Shown here piece by piece: positions 17,348 through 27,050 of a stretch of DNA of 64,000 bases. The notes beneath the pieces were generated by a model. It was not told where the DNA came from. It ran no database searches and saw only the letters and a list, made by a program, of their open reading frames with translations. Origin of the DNA: Domibacillus tundrae (lineage in GTDB: Bacteria; Bacillota; Bacilli; Bacillales; Domibacillaceae); NCBI RefSeq assembly GCF_000970675.1, contig NZ_LAJA01000014.1:1-64000 (forward strand), in the 5' to 3' direction. Numbering within the stretch: the first letter of the stretch is position 1; each line of letters opens with the position of its first letter. The translations under genes were made by a program, and so were the position numbers.

Positions 17348-19909
17348 ATGTCCGCTACGTCCACACAGCACATGTCGCTTAACATCGACAATTTAAACAA
17401 GGACATCAGCATTTTTCCGCAGGTTTTCCCTGTCACACCGGAAATGAAGATTACACACAAAGGCGTCTCCCGCCTTGTCATGATTGACCGGTACTCATTC
17501 AAAGATACGCAAAAAATTACATTGTCTGAAGGCGATTTTGTCGTTTTGACAATTAAAGAAGACCCAAAATTCCCTGCACGGGGAACGGGCTTTATCGTGT
17601 CACTCGACCGTGAAGCAAAAAAAGCATCGATTTTAATCGATGAAGAATACCGCAGTGCCATTGATGATCCAAAAGAAGCTGAAACCGGCATCGTTCATCG
17701 CGGGCTTGATGTTATTGAAAAACCACTCGAAGTATTTTATGAACAGATTGCTAAGCGTAACGCAGCAGGTCTTTCTTCCGTAGAAAAAACAGAAGAAAAG
17801 AAAAAAGAATGGTTCGGCAAATTTTACAACGAACTTGTGAACCTAAATTTCATTCCCGCCGGCCGTGTTTTATACGGGGCAGGAGCAGACACGGACGTAA
17901 CGTACTTTAACTGCTACGTGATGCCATTTGTGGCTGATTCGCGCGAAGGCATTTCTGAGCACCGCAAGCAAGTAATGGAAATTATGAGCCGTGGCGGCGG
18001 CGTCGGCACGAACGGATCGACACTTCGCCCACGAAATACGCTCGCACGCGGCGTCAACGGCAAATCCTCGGGCTCTGTATCATGGCTGGATGACATTGCA
18101 AAGCTGACACACCTTGTTGAGCAGGGAGGTTCGCGCAGAGGCGCCCAAATGATTATGTTAGCTGACTGGCATCCAGACATTGTTGAATTTATTATTTCAA
18201 AAATGCAAAATCCGCGTATTTTGCGCTATCTTCTTGAAAACACAGAGGATGAGCAAATTAAAAAAGCCGCGAAAGACAAGCTGAATTTTAAACCGCTCAC
18301 AGAACGTGAAGAGCAGATGTACCAAGGGGTTGTCAATTACAAAAACATTCCTGGCTACGGCGGTTTCAGCCCTGAAATCTTTAAAGAAGCGGAAGCAAAG
18401 CTTCAGACAGGCGGCACATACAGCGTGCACAATGCTGAGTTTTTAACGGGAGCCAACATTTCGATCTGCTTGACGAAAGAATTTATGGAAGCAGTTGAAA
18501 CAGATGCTGATTACGACCTTCGCTTCCCGGCTGTTGAAAAGTACAGCAAGGAAGAAATGGTGCATTACAACGAGAACTGGCATAAAGTCGGTGACGTTCG
18601 TGAATGGCAGCGCCAAGGGTACGAAATTCGCACGTACCGCAAAATTAAAGCGCGTGAATTGTGGAACTTAATCAACGTATGCGCAACGTATTCAGCGGAA
18701 CCGGGTATTTTCTTTATCGACAATGCAAATGACATGACGAATGCAAAAGCATACGGTCAGCAGGTTGTAGCAACAAACCCATGCGGTGAGCAGCCACTCG
18801 CACCATTTTCTGTCTGCAACTTAGCAGCCGTTAACCTGGCCCAAATGGCAGACAAAGAAACAAAAACAGTGAATTTCGACAAGCTGAAAGAAACGGTCCG
18901 CACCGGTGTCCGTATGCAGGACAATGTTATTGATGCAACGCCGTACTTCTTAGAAGAAAACAAAAAGCAGGCGCTCGGTGAACGACGTGTCGGTCTTGGT
19001 GTAATGGGACTTGCGGACTTGCTGATTTATTGTGAAAAAGAATACGGGTCGGCAGAAGGCAATACGCTTGTCGATGAAGTATTTGAAGCGATCGCTGTAA
19101 CGGCGTACGAAACGTCTGTTGAGCTGGCGAAAGAAAAAGGCAGCTTCCCATTCCTTGAAGGGGAAACGCTTGAAGAAACAAACCGCCTGCGTGATGCCTT
19201 CATCAACACTGGCTACATGAAGAAAATGCCTGAACATGTACGTGAAGCGATTGTTGAAAACGGTATTCGCAACTCTCATTTGCTGACTGTGGCACCGACG
19301 GGATCAACTGGAACGATGGTGGGTGTGTCTACAGGTTTAGAGCCGTACTTTTCATTCACATACTATCGCAGCGGACGCCTCGGCAAGTTTATCGAAGTCA
19401 AAGCGGATATTGTGAGAGATTATTTAGAGCGCAATCCTGAAGCCAATCCGGATCAACTGCCTGACTATTTCGTAACAGCGATGGGTCTCGCACCTGAAGC
19501 GCATGCGGATGTCCAGTGTGTTATTCAGCGCTGGATCGACAGCTCGATCTCTAAAACAGTTAATGCACCGCGCGGATACACAGTAGAGCAGGTTCAAAGT
19601 GTATACGAACGCCTTTACAACGGCGGAGCAAAAGGCGGAACGGTTTACGTCGATGGAAGCCGTGACTCTCAGGTGTTGACACTGAAAGCGGAAGAAAACA
19701 ACTGGGATGAAGAAGAAAAAACTGAACCGAAAGAACATGAAAACCATGTTGTTTTAATTGATACGATTCAAGATCTGCGTTCAACAAATGTGACAATCGG
19801 CAGCGAAGTCGGCAATACATGCCCGGTCTGCCGCAAAGGAACAGTTGAAGAGCTTGGCGGCTGCAACACATGCACAAATTGCGGCGCTCAGCTGAAATGC
19901 GGGTTATAA
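17348..19909 (+). CDS. nrdJ: Adenosylcobalamin-dependent ribonucleotide reductase (class II)
   Basis: An 853-residue class II ribonucleotide reductase, which makes deoxyribonucleotides with a cobalamin-derived radical and needs no oxygen or second subunit. The active-site loop NPCGEQPL holds Cys479; TVAPTGSTGTM is the phosphate-binding stretch; the C-terminus ends in CPVCRKG ... CTNCG, a Cys-rich tail that regenerates the active-site thiols. Start ATG follows AAAGGGG by nine bases. Two NrdR boxes precede it and a strong terminator follows, so it is a single-gene unit dependent on vitamin B12. Confidence 0.92.
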   Translation: MSATSTQHMSLNIDNLNKDISIFPQVFPVTPEMKITHKGVSRLVMIDRYSFKDTQKITLSEGDFVVLTIKEDPKFPARGTGFIVSLDREAKKASILIDEEYRSAIDDPKEAETGIVHRGLDVIEKPLEVFYEQIAKRNAAGLSSVEKTEEKKKEWFGKFYNELVNLNFIPAGRVLYGAGADTDVTYFNCYVMPFVADSREGISEHRKQVMEIMSRGGGVGTNGSTLRPRNTLARGVNGKSSGSVSWLDDIAKLTHLVEQGGSRRGAQMIMLADWHPDIVEFIISKMQNPRILRYLLENTEDEQIKKAAKDKLNFKPLTEREEQMYQGVVNYKNIPGYGGFSPEIFKEAEAKLQTGGTYSVHNAEFLTGANISICLTKEFMEAVETDADYDLRFPAVEKYSKEEMVHYNENWHKVGDVREWQRQGYEIRTYRKIKARELWNLINVCATYSAEPGIFFIDNANDMTNAKAYGQQVVATNPCGEQPLAPFSVCNLAAVNLAQMADKETKTVNFDKLKETVRTGVRMQDNVIDATPYFLEENKKQALGERRVGLGVMGLADLLIYCEKEYGSAEGNTLVDEVFEAIAVTAYETSVELAKEKGSFPFLEGETLEETNRLRDAFINTGYMKKMPEHVREAIVENGIRNSHLLTVAPTGSTGTMVGVSTGLEPYFSFTYYRSGRLGKFIEVKADIVRDYLERNPEANPDQLPDYFVTAMGLAPEAHADVQCVIQRWIDSSISKTVNAPRGYTVEQVQSVYERLYNGGAKGGTVYVDGSRDSQVLTLKAEENNWDEEEKTEPKEHENHVVLIDTIQDLRSTNVTIGSEVGNTCPVCRKGTVEELGGCNTCTNCGAQLKCGL

Positions 19910-19928
19910 AATTGAAATAAAGCAATTT

Positions 19929-19970
19929 AAAGAGCCGCCCCTGAATAAGGAGGCGGCTCTTTGTTTTGTA
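19929..19970 (+). terminator. Terminator of nrdJ
   Basis: An 11-bp stem AAAGAGCCGCC / GGCGGCTCTTT with a 12-nt loop and a T-rich tail. It marks the last clear host element before the prophage. Confidence 0.85.
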
Positions 19971-20057
19971 TTGATTAGGAAGAATACACTGAAAGCATTG
20001 GTACATTAAGGTTTATCGCCTCTTCTTGTCTACGCCCGAATGAATAAAAAGGGCGGC

Positions 20058-20088
20058 TTTGCCGACCATCTGCCGACCAAACGGCAAA
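20058..20088. repeat. Direct and inverted repeats at prophage left end
   Basis: TGCCGACCA occurs twice, 11 bp apart, and TTTGCCG (20058) is mirrored by CGGCAAA (20082). They lie just downstream of the integrase gene and could be integrase arm sites or part of attL. The attachment core cannot be named without the right end. Confidence 0.35.
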
Positions 20089-20110
20089 ACATAATGATTT
20101 TTAATGCTTT

Positions 20111-21322
20111 TTATTGGTTCAATTTCCGCTTGGAGAAGGCAGCATCTAGTTTATCTGTGGCAACCGTGTCTGCTTGTTTCAGCGCATGGCCATACACGTT
20201 CATGGTCGTCGTAATGTTGGAGTGACCGAGTCGTTCGGCAATAATTTTAGCATGCACACCTTCATTAATGAGAAGGGTGGCGGACGTATGACGTAGTGCG
20301 TGAATGTTGATGTATTTCAACTCATGACGCTTAATGAAGCGTGACCACCAATTTTTCATCGAGTCTGGGTTATAGGGCTTTCCATTTTCATCACATAATA
20401 AAAAATCATATTTTCCTTCTCCCCATAATTCTTTCGCAGCCACTCGTTCTCTTTTTCGAAGCAAGTGCAATTTCTTTATAGGTGCGATCAAGCTTTCCGA
20501 TAAAATAATATCCCGCTTCTTCGCACTACGGTTTCCTTTTTTGATCTCATGGACTTGATATCCGCCACTCCTGGAATGCGTGAGGGCTTGTCTGACGTGG
20601 AGAATACGTTTATCCAAGTCAAAGTGCTTAAACTCCAATCCAAACAGCTCAGAGCGCCGCATGCCCGTTGTTATAGCCAGTTTAACGATGATATTCCAGT
20701 GCAGCAGTTCGGATTCTAAGCAATCCAGTAAATCGCTTGCTTCTTCGAGCGTGTAAACTTCAGACTCCTTGTATTCGACTTTTGGTTTATCAATTTCTTT
20801 TACAGGAGACTTGCTGACAATCCGGCATGTAACCGCAAAATTGAAAAGATTATTTAAAATACGGTAGTTATAAAAGATAGTGGAGCTGGAGAGTTTTCCG
20901 GCCTTGCCATCCAATCTCATTCCATCCTCTTCAAGGTTGTGGAGAAAATCAATCAGGTGCATGGGCTTCACCTGGTCCATCCGTAAATACTGAAAAGCAG
21001 GAAGGATCCTCTTTTCAAGGTAGTCCATATGCTTTTGCAGCGTCGTATGAGATAAATGTTTTCGCGCATGCTTCGGCAGCCATTCATTATATACAAAATC
21101 AACAAACTTCATTTTTGATGGCTCATGATAATCTTTTCCTGTGACTTCTACTAAGAATTTTGACAAAGCCAATTCTGCTTCTCGGATGCCTCTTGCGGTA
21201 ATGGTCTTATACTTTTTATTCCGCTTCCGTTTGCCTGTTTCCGGATTGGTATAAGAAGTACCTAAGTCGACTTCTAGTTGGTATTTATTTTTCCCGCGCG
21301 GTCTTACGTGTCCTGTCGCCAT
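20111..21322 (-). CDS. int: Phage tyrosine integrase
   Basis: A 403-residue site-specific recombinase that inserts and excises the prophage. N-terminal AP2-like arm-binding part (to about residue 65), SAM-like core-binding domain (70-170), catalytic domain (185-395). Catalytic residues are Arg222 in TTGMRRSE, His341 and Arg344 in HALRHTSA, His367 in LGHS, and nucleophile Tyr377. The gene faces the host flank, the normal position for an integrase beside its attachment site. Confidence 0.92.
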   Translation of the reverse strand: MATGHVRPRGKNKYQLEVDLGTSYTNPETGKRKRNKKYKTITARGIREAELALSKFLVEVTGKDYHEPSKMKFVDFVYNEWLPKHARKHLSHTTLQKHMDYLEKRILPAFQYLRMDQVKPMHLIDFLHNLEEDGMRLDGKAGKLSSSTIFYNYRILNNLFNFAVTCRIVSKSPVKEIDKPKVEYKESEVYTLEEASDLLDCLESELLHWNIIVKLAITTGMRRSELFGLEFKHFDLDKRILHVRQALTHSRSGGYQVHEIKKGNRSAKKRDIILSESLIAPIKKLHLLRKRERVAAKELWGEGKYDFLLCDENGKPYNPDSMKNWWSRFIKRHELKYINIHALRHTSATLLINEGVHAKIIAERLGHSNITTTMNVYGHALKQADTVATDKLDAAFSKRKLNQ

Positions 21323-21520
21323 AATTGTTCATTCCTTTCTTATTAAGGAGATAGCACCCCCTCCCTAGCATCTGTTTTACATCGGTGTTTTGAAAGGGGG
21401 AGAAGGCTACAAAAGCGCTTTAATGTCGTGCCGTTAAGAAGACTTTTAAAGCATATTATATTTTCATAGAGACAAAAAATACATTTTTCTGTTAGAACCT
21501 ATGTTCTTTTTATTGTAAAA

Positions 21521-21551
21521 GAAAAAACCTGTCTCAAAAAGGGACAGGTTG
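21521..21551 (-). terminator. Terminator of the thermonuclease gene
   Basis: Stem AACCTGTC / GACAGGTT; read on the minus strand it is followed by a run of T. It separates the nuclease from the integrase. Confidence 0.75.
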
Positions 21552-21575
21552 GGTGAGAATTGGAATTTTATTTAA

Positions 21576-22340
21576 TTATCTTTCGCAAGCCCATCCATCT
21601 TTATCACGGTCATGCTTTGAATCATAAGCTGGGTGGCCTTTTTTAACGCCATCCGGGTACTTCTTACGCAATTCTGTGCAGTTCTTAAATGACTCTTTCT
21701 TAGGTGGTGTAGTCGGTTTTGGTGCTGGTTTCGGTGCTGGAGCAGGCTTTGGCTTCGGAGCAGGCTTAACAGGTGCAGGAGCTGGTTTCGGAGCACAGCC
21801 GCCGTTAATAGCATTCGTACTTGACCAGATACCGAGTTTAGCTTTCTTCGCCTTTGCTTCGGCTGCTTGCAATTCTTCTAAGTACTGTGTATTTGGTGGG
21901 AAGATCGCAACTCGAGCAAGCCCTTTTTCGAGCAGCGTTTTATTGAACATTACATCGTTCAGGTAGATGTATGCCAAAATACGGCCGTATTTGTCGCGTG
22001 TCTGAATGCCGAGTTCAAGCTTTACTTCTTTGTTCAAGAGGCTTTTCTTCGTGAAATCAGAAGCTTCTGGACCAAATAGCTGTACACATTTCTTAGGATC
22101 TTTCGTTTCCGGCGTATCGATCAGAATAAGACGGACTGTTTCTTTTTTTCCTTTATATGTGACTTTAATCGTGTCGCCATCGACGACTTCATTTACTGTT
22201 ACTTTTGTAGCTGTTTTCGGTGCAGCTGCTTCAACTGTCTGAAGCGATTGATCTGCAGCAATCGGTGCAAATGATCCAGCAAGTAGCGAGAAGGACAGAA
22301 GGGACGCGGCAAAAGGCTTAAATAATTTCTTCTTTAACAT
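21576..22340 (-). CDS. Secreted thermonuclease with Excalibur domain
   Basis: A 254-residue exported nuclease. Signal peptide (residues 1 to about 38), then a staphylococcal-nuclease fold: VVDGDTIKV, RLILIDTPET and TRDKYGRILAYI contain the metal and catalytic residues. A Pro/Lys/Ala-rich linker of PAPKP-type repeats leads to a C-terminal Excalibur calcium-binding motif (NCTELRKKYPDG, DRDKDGWACE). It lies in the lysogeny region and may be expressed in the lysogen, degrading extracellular DNA. Own terminator, so an independent unit. Confidence 0.85.
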   Translation of the reverse strand: MLKKKLFKPFAASLLSFSLLAGSFAPIAADQSLQTVEAAAPKTATKVTVNEVVDGDTIKVTYKGKKETVRLILIDTPETKDPKKCVQLFGPEASDFTKKSLLNKEVKLELGIQTRDKYGRILAYIYLNDVMFNKTLLEKGLARVAIFPPNTQYLEELQAAEAKAKKAKLGIWSSTNAINGGCAPKPAPAPVKPAPKPKPAPAPKPAPKPTTPPKKESFKNCTELRKKYPDGVKKGHPAYDSKHDRDKDGWACER

Positions 22341-22442
22341 GGTTATTCTCCTTTTTTAAAAATTAACAGATTTAATCCCATTTTCCTATCAAAAAAGGGT
22401 GATGACTATCTTTTTCGTTCAACAAATACCGACATAATCTGA

Positions 22443-22925
22443 TTAAGAGTATTGAATAATCGCTTTTTGAATGATCCATCGGCGCAGACGTTCCAAAGCA
22501 AAATCATATTCTACATTAAAAACTTCGCTTATTACCCTTGCTGCAGCATATTCAGTGTCCGGTAGATTTAAGTTCGGAAGCATGAAAGTAGGGACACAAA
22601 AATGAAGAGCAAAAGTATTTGCCTGCCACTCTTGCAGCTGAACAAAAGGGAAGGGCAGTTCGGTCTGGTTTCCAGAATGACGTAATAAATGACAAACCTC
22701 ATGTCCAAATTCCTGCCACTGTTCCGTTTTAGGTAGGGTTTCATTAAGTATAATCATCATAATGCCACCGATCTCTGCGCACTTGCTTTTCTTATAACTA
22801 TATCCCACCTCTATATTGAGCCTCCTGGAAATTAGCTCTATATCTAGCTGATCAGGAGAAGTAATCGCAATTTTTGTGTATAAATTCTCAATAAAGTCTT
22901 CAAGATGGGATTTCACGTAGGTCAT
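22443..22925 (-). CDS. ImmA/IrrE-family metallopeptidase
   Basis: A 160-residue zinc protease of the ImmA/IrrE type, with HEVCH at 75-79 as the HExxH site and a downstream EWQANTFA segment that supplies the third ligand. In ICEBs1 and related phages ImmA cleaves the repressor to trigger induction. Here the repressor gene lies 6 kb away with other genes between, so a link to it is likely but not certain. Confidence 0.85.
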   Translation of the reverse strand: MTYVKSHLEDFIENLYTKIAITSPDQLDIELISRRLNIEVGYSYKKSKCAEIGGIMMIILNETLPKTEQWQEFGHEVCHLLRHSGNQTELPFPFVQLQEWQANTFALHFCVPTFMLPNLNLPDTEYAAARVISEVFNVEYDFALERLRRWIIQKAIIQYS

Positions 22926-23031
22926 AAGGGACGCCTCTTTTCCAATTTACAATTATGGGAATGTATGTTCTTTTGAGTATATAATAAAACATACCATGGA
23001 GAAAAGAGGTAAGTGAGAAAATTGTCAGGAA

Positions 23032-23063
23032 AAGAAAAAATCTGTCACGATGAAGGACAGATT
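23032..23063 (-). terminator. Terminator of the three-gene cassette
   Basis: Stem AATCTGTC / GACAGATT; on the minus strand it is followed by seven T. It lies 30 bp past the nuclease gene. Confidence 0.75.
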
Positions 23064-23094
23064 AAGAGATAATTGTAAAGGGGATATATGAAGA

Positions 23095-23859
23095 TTAATC
23101 GTGGAGATCAAGAACACCATACTGGGATTCTATTTTTTCTTTTCCAGCAACAACAGCTTCATCATTTATTAAACCCTTTTTATGTAGTTCCAGCATTGAG
23201 TAGTATAAACGATATTGGTACGGTAACTTCAAGTCATTATCCGTATGGTCGTCCTCTAACTCATCAATTATTTGATTGTATTTTTGCTTTAACATGGTGT
23301 AAAAATTATTGCTTTTCAATGTTGCAAGCTCTGCTATAGTGAAGCCTATAACAATTCTTTCGTAACAATTCCATAATGCTAATTTTCTTCTTTTTCCTTC
23401 AGCATTAACCCACATTGTTTTTCCCTGACTAAAGGATTTATAGGAAGAAAAAATACCAAGCTTTGATTTTTTGTCTCTTAACAACTCGTCTAAATTATTT
23501 ACTTCTCGCGAACCAATAGATTTATTATGGTTTTTAGATTCTCCAATTAGCCTTAATCCTATATGTTGGTTGATAAAAGATGGAGTAATTCCATCTATAA
23601 ATTCCAAAACATGATCAATTTGGTTATCAGAGCTTCTTATATTGTGGTAAACTTTTTTATGCTTAAAACGGCCATAAACGTAAGTCATAAGATCTTCTAG
23701 AGTATCGCCTTTTTCTTTTTTGCTTCCACTTTTATAAGCGTTCTGTACGTTACCAATTAATGAATCGAATAAAACATATTCTTCTTGGGGAATCGGCAAC
23801 CAAATATTATCATCGGGAGAATAATCAATATACTCATTGTAATTGATTGTATCATCCAT
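23095..23859 (-). CDS. PD-(D/E)XK nuclease-like protein
   Basis: A 254-residue protein with a restriction-endonuclease-like core: Glu55 in KGDTLEDL, Asp82 in NQIDHVLEF, and Glu107-Ser-Lys109 in IGESKN, spaced as in Mrr-type folds. Starts at ATG after AGGGTG, overlapping the previous stop by eight bases; a TTG 24 bp earlier is possible. Third gene of a minus-strand cassette; probably the effector. Target (DNA or RNA, phage or host) is unknown. Confidence 0.6.
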   Translation of the reverse strand: MDDTINYNEYIDYSPDDNIWLPIPQEEYVLFDSLIGNVQNAYKSGSKKEKGDTLEDLMTYVYGRFKHKKVYHNIRSSDNQIDHVLEFIDGITPSFINQHIGLRLIGESKNHNKSIGSREVNNLDELLRDKKSKLGIFSSYKSFSQGKTMWVNAEGKRRKLALWNCYERIVIGFTIAELATLKSNNFYTMLKQKYNQIIDELEDDHTDNDLKLPYQYRLYYSMLELHKKGLINDEAVVAGKEKIESQYGVLDLHD

Positions 23860-24259
23860 AAATTTCACCCTGTTCGTATTCAAAGTTCTTTTTTACAAAT
23901 GCAATTTGCACTTTTGATGTTACAAGGTTATTTTCACAATGCGGACATAATTCACTCTGTTTTCGTATGAATTCGATCATATCTAAATCGGAATTAAATT
24001 CAAAGGCATGTATCATGTCTGGATCATCATTATCACAATATATGATAAATTTGACACCAAGCATATCCCTAAACGATAACTCCATTAATATCCTCTTCAC
24101 TATCTGATCATCTACCTTAGATTTCCTAGAAATGTATCTAGGTGATACGGTTTGATCAGGCATAAGAATATTTAAATGTTCATTAATTATCTTGAGCTTG
24201 TTCGGAGGGATTTGGAAATTCTTTTCTTGGTTTATATTGCTTAAGCTGACGTAATACAT
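23852..24259 (-). CDS. Winged-helix-like protein with CxxC, unknown
   Basis: A 135-residue protein. The middle (PRYISRKSKVDDQIVKRILM) looks like a winged helix; near the end CPHC may be half a zinc knuckle. I start at ATG ten bases after AAGGAG; a TTG nine bases earlier is less well placed. The gene overlaps the upstream one by 77 bp, unusually long, which forces co-inheritance. Middle gene of the cassette; perhaps a sensor, adaptor or regulator. Confidence 0.5.
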   Translation of the reverse strand: MYYVSLSNINQEKNFQIPPNKLKIINEHLNILMPDQTVSPRYISRKSKVDDQIVKRILMELSFRDMLGVKFIIYCDNDDPDMIHAFEFNSDLDMIEFIRKQSELCPHCENNLVTSKVQIAFVKKNFEYEQGEIYG

Positions 24260-25403
24260 TGTCAACAATCTCCTTTTCCGTACTCGCCGTCGTGATCCTT
24301 TTTAATGAATAGTAATTAGCTTCTTTAACGACTTTGTACGGATATTCTTTATGATTACTTAAATAAGTAATTCCAAGAGAAGCAACTTCCGCATTTTCTA
24401 TCATTTTTTTTACTATTTCATATGAATCAGCAAAACTGAGAGCTTTTCCTCTTGAATCAGCCTTGAAAGAGGTTATGCCTTTACCGGCTTCATGAAGGAA
24501 TACTTTAAAATTTGTTTCTTTTGGCATTGTACCATAACGGGAAATCAGTTGAATTTCAAGTAAATCGATTAAAGATTTTTTTATTCGCAGACTTGAAGGC
24601 TCTGCTTTAAATGATTCCTCAGTTTTTCCAATGAGATCAACAATTTCATCCAAACAAGTACTCTTAAATACCTCCAACTTTTTGTGAACCATTGGATTAT
24701 TATGGTCATAATATTCCTCGGTTATATCAAATAATGCATCAATTACCCAATCCGGATCAGAAAAATTAAATGGTAGTACATTTTTTCTAAAATAATCGAT
24801 AAATTTAGTTGAAATTGTATCAAGTTCCTTTTTTCTCTTTACTCCACAAACAGAGTAAAGATTGGTTATAGGATTAAGTGACAGGACGAATTGTTCGCTG
24901 TTAAAGTCAACCAGAACATAAGCCAAGTAAATATCTCTAACGATATCGGGGACTTCACCAAAGTTTTTTTGTTTGATAACAAAAGCGGGAGCAGCCAGAG
25001 TGATTAATATTTGATCATCATACTCAACTACATCAGTTAGATGGATCTCTTTAAGGCTATCTTTGTTAAGATCAAAAACATTGGTCTTTAGCTTACTGCA
25101 TACTTGAAGGATTCTTTTTTTGGTTTTTTCAGAAAACGAATTTTTATCGTCCGTTTCGTATACAAATAACGTATTGTATCCTTCTAAATAAACATGGTTT
25201 AACCAATTTACGAAATACTTAAAATCCACTAGATCCATCATCAACCCATGTAATACATTTTGACGAGTTTCAATAAGATTCCTGCCTGATTTGATATCGA
25301 ACGCGGTTTTTATTTTATAAAGTTCTTGGTTTTGAGCTTTATCTAGAAACAAACAGAGATTTTTTTGTTGTTCATCACTGAGCTCATTGTAGTGCTTTAT
25401 CAT
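24183..25403 (-). CDS. Unknown protein, first gene of nuclease cassette
   Basis: A 406-residue soluble protein with no motif I recognise, no Walker A and no transmembrane segment. It has alternating helical regions and a C-terminal half rich in Lys/Glu. Start ATG follows GGGGGAA. Its length, the overlap with the next gene and the nuclease at the end of the operon suggest a multi-gene defence unit, which is inference from context only. Confidence 0.5.
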   Translation of the reverse strand: MIKHYNELSDEQQKNLCLFLDKAQNQELYKIKTAFDIKSGRNLIETRQNVLHGLMMDLVDFKYFVNWLNHVYLEGYNTLFVYETDDKNSFSEKTKKRILQVCSKLKTNVFDLNKDSLKEIHLTDVVEYDDQILITLAAPAFVIKQKNFGEVPDIVRDIYLAYVLVDFNSEQFVLSLNPITNLYSVCGVKRKKELDTISTKFIDYFRKNVLPFNFSDPDWVIDALFDITEEYYDHNNPMVHKKLEVFKSTCLDEIVDLIGKTEESFKAEPSSLRIKKSLIDLLEIQLISRYGTMPKETNFKVFLHEAGKGITSFKADSRGKALSFADSYEIVKKMIENAEVASLGITYLSNHKEYPYKVVKEANYYSLKRITTASTEKEIVDNVLRQLKQYKPRKEFPNPSEQAQDN

Positions 25404-25872
25404 AAATATTCCCCCATCTCGCTGATTCAATCTTTAGAAACGGTTTATATTGAAGAACTAGAACATATAAAAGACCTTTTCCGTTTGTTAATTCTGCTTT
25501 GTACAAGTTTTTATTAAGAAACTATTTATTAAAACGCTGTTATCTCTCTTTTCAGCATTTGAACAAAACCCAATGGAATCATTACTATCAGCTGCTATTA
25601 CTGCTTAAAAAGATTGGGAGGGGTCATAATAAGACTTTCCTCCTCAAAGAGCTTCCACCTTCCGTAAAAATCAATTCATTAAAGTAGACACTTATTTCTA
25701 TTTTCCTACAAGATAAGTGTAAATCCTATTAAAATTGATCGACAAAATACGACAAAAAATGTCATATCAATTATTTTTTGCTAAATATATAATCGGAGTA
25801 TCTAGAGTTTTAGTTTGGTTGTATGTAGAAGAATCAGCAGTGCTTTTGCAAATACTAGAGAGGTGGAGGATT
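25404..25872. other. Divergent intergenic region
   Basis: This stretch separates the minus-strand cassette from a plus-strand gene and must hold both promoters. An open frame at 25499-25687 has no ribosome site and biased low-complexity codons, so I do not call it. Two TACGACA/ATCGACA-like words lie near 25738-25757. Confidence 0.4.
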
Positions 25873-26997
25873 ATGTTAAAGGTAATAGTATCGGAAAATG
25901 AAAAATCCAAAAGTAAACTACTAGTAGATGGAGTAACGATTACGGGAGATGTAGGTCATTTTTCGTCAAATGGGACTGAAAATGAATGGGCTCGTATTAA
26001 AGACTACAATCTTTCGAAAAAAATAACTGAAGCCACCTTTAAGGAAATCCCAAAAGAAATTTCTAGTATATATCTTTACTATCCTTTAGATTTTACAGAG
26101 TATATTAAAGAGATTCAGCTTTGGCGGGATCTTAATGAAACAGAATTTACTGAACTTAAATTTGAATTTTCATGGGATTTTGAAAAGTGGAAAAAACCAT
26201 TTAGCATTGAAGAATTTGCAGGAGCGATTAAAGAAATATTATTAGATTACAAGGGTGAAGCAGTGGAGTGGATGGAAGATAGTGAATTTTTAAGTAACGG
26301 CTGCGACCTTACTTTTCATGATTTTGATAGAAACGAAAAAATCAAAGTAGAACTTGAAAAGAAAATCATAATTGTGAAAGAAATTCTCGAAAAAGTAGAT
26401 AGATTACTTATTACAGATTCCAGAAAAGGGTCTGTGGTTAACTTCTTTGATTTTCCTGAACATGTAAGGGTTCCATGTGAACAGTATCTTGTTTATTTTT
26501 CAGAATTCTTAAAGAATATTGGGATTGATGTAACAACAGACATTAGTCACCAAGCTGGAAGGGTTCTTTTTTCTGTTACACCCGTATCAAAGCGAACTGC
26601 ATTACAGCAAATAAGAGAAGCATTAAACGTTTACCTCCAACTTCCTAATAATTTTGTCAGTTCAGATTTGATAAATGTACATATGAAACCTGAAGAACAA
26701 CAGTTAGCAGCAAATATTCAACATCTTCAGGGACAACTCATGCTTGCGAATGCTATAATGCAAACCCAAAATGAAACAATGCAAAATCAAAGAGTTATGA
26801 TTGAACAACAACGGCAAATAATAGATGCCACAATACTTCAGCAGTCGCTCCTAAAAGATTCAACAAATAATGATTCACCAGACAAAGAAGAAATTCTTGG
26901 AGGCACTATATCGCTTACTAATCTTGACGTGAAAGGTTTTCAAGTTAATATTCCAAATATTTATCGTTGGTTACGAGAAAAAGTAAGAAAAGAATAA
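25873..26997 (+). CDS. Unknown protein with C-terminal coiled coil
   Basis: A 374-residue soluble protein; starts at ATG after GAGGTGGAGG (a frame 138 bp longer lacks a site). Residues about 280-330 are a Gln/Asn/Met-rich coiled coil, with MQTQNETMQNQ and IEQQRQIIDA repeats. The N-terminal half has alternating beta-like and charged segments. No domain recognised. Alone on the plus strand within the lysogeny region, between two minus-strand units; possibly an accessory defence or exclusion gene. Confidence 0.55.
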   Translation: MLKVIVSENEKSKSKLLVDGVTITGDVGHFSSNGTENEWARIKDYNLSKKITEATFKEIPKEISSIYLYYPLDFTEYIKEIQLWRDLNETEFTELKFEFSWDFEKWKKPFSIEEFAGAIKEILLDYKGEAVEWMEDSEFLSNGCDLTFHDFDRNEKIKVELEKKIIIVKEILEKVDRLLITDSRKGSVVNFFDFPEHVRVPCEQYLVYFSEFLKNIGIDVTTDISHQAGRVLFSVTPVSKRTALQQIREALNVYLQLPNNFVSSDLINVHMKPEEQQLAANIQHLQGQLMLANAIMQTQNETMQNQRVMIEQQRQIIDATILQQSLLKDSTNNDSPDKEEILGGTISLTNLDVKGFQVNIPNIYRWLREKVRKE

Positions 26998-27005
26998 TCT
27001 TCGAC

Positions 27006-27050
27006 AAATAGAATTCCGCTGGGACTAAATCCAACGGAGTTCTATTTATT
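27006..27050. terminator. Bidirectional terminator
   Basis: Near-perfect 13-bp stem AAATAGAATTCCG / CGGAGTTCTATTT, flanked by A-rich sequence on one side and TTATTTTAT on the other; serves the converging genes. Confidence 0.75.

Noticed and set aside
19971-20110. Exact attL core
   Set aside because: The right end of the prophage is outside the window, so no duplicated core can be shown; no tRNA is present at this side.
25499-25687. 62-residue plus-strand ORF
   Set aside because: No ribosome site, Leu/Lys-biased AT-rich sequence in a divergent promoter region.
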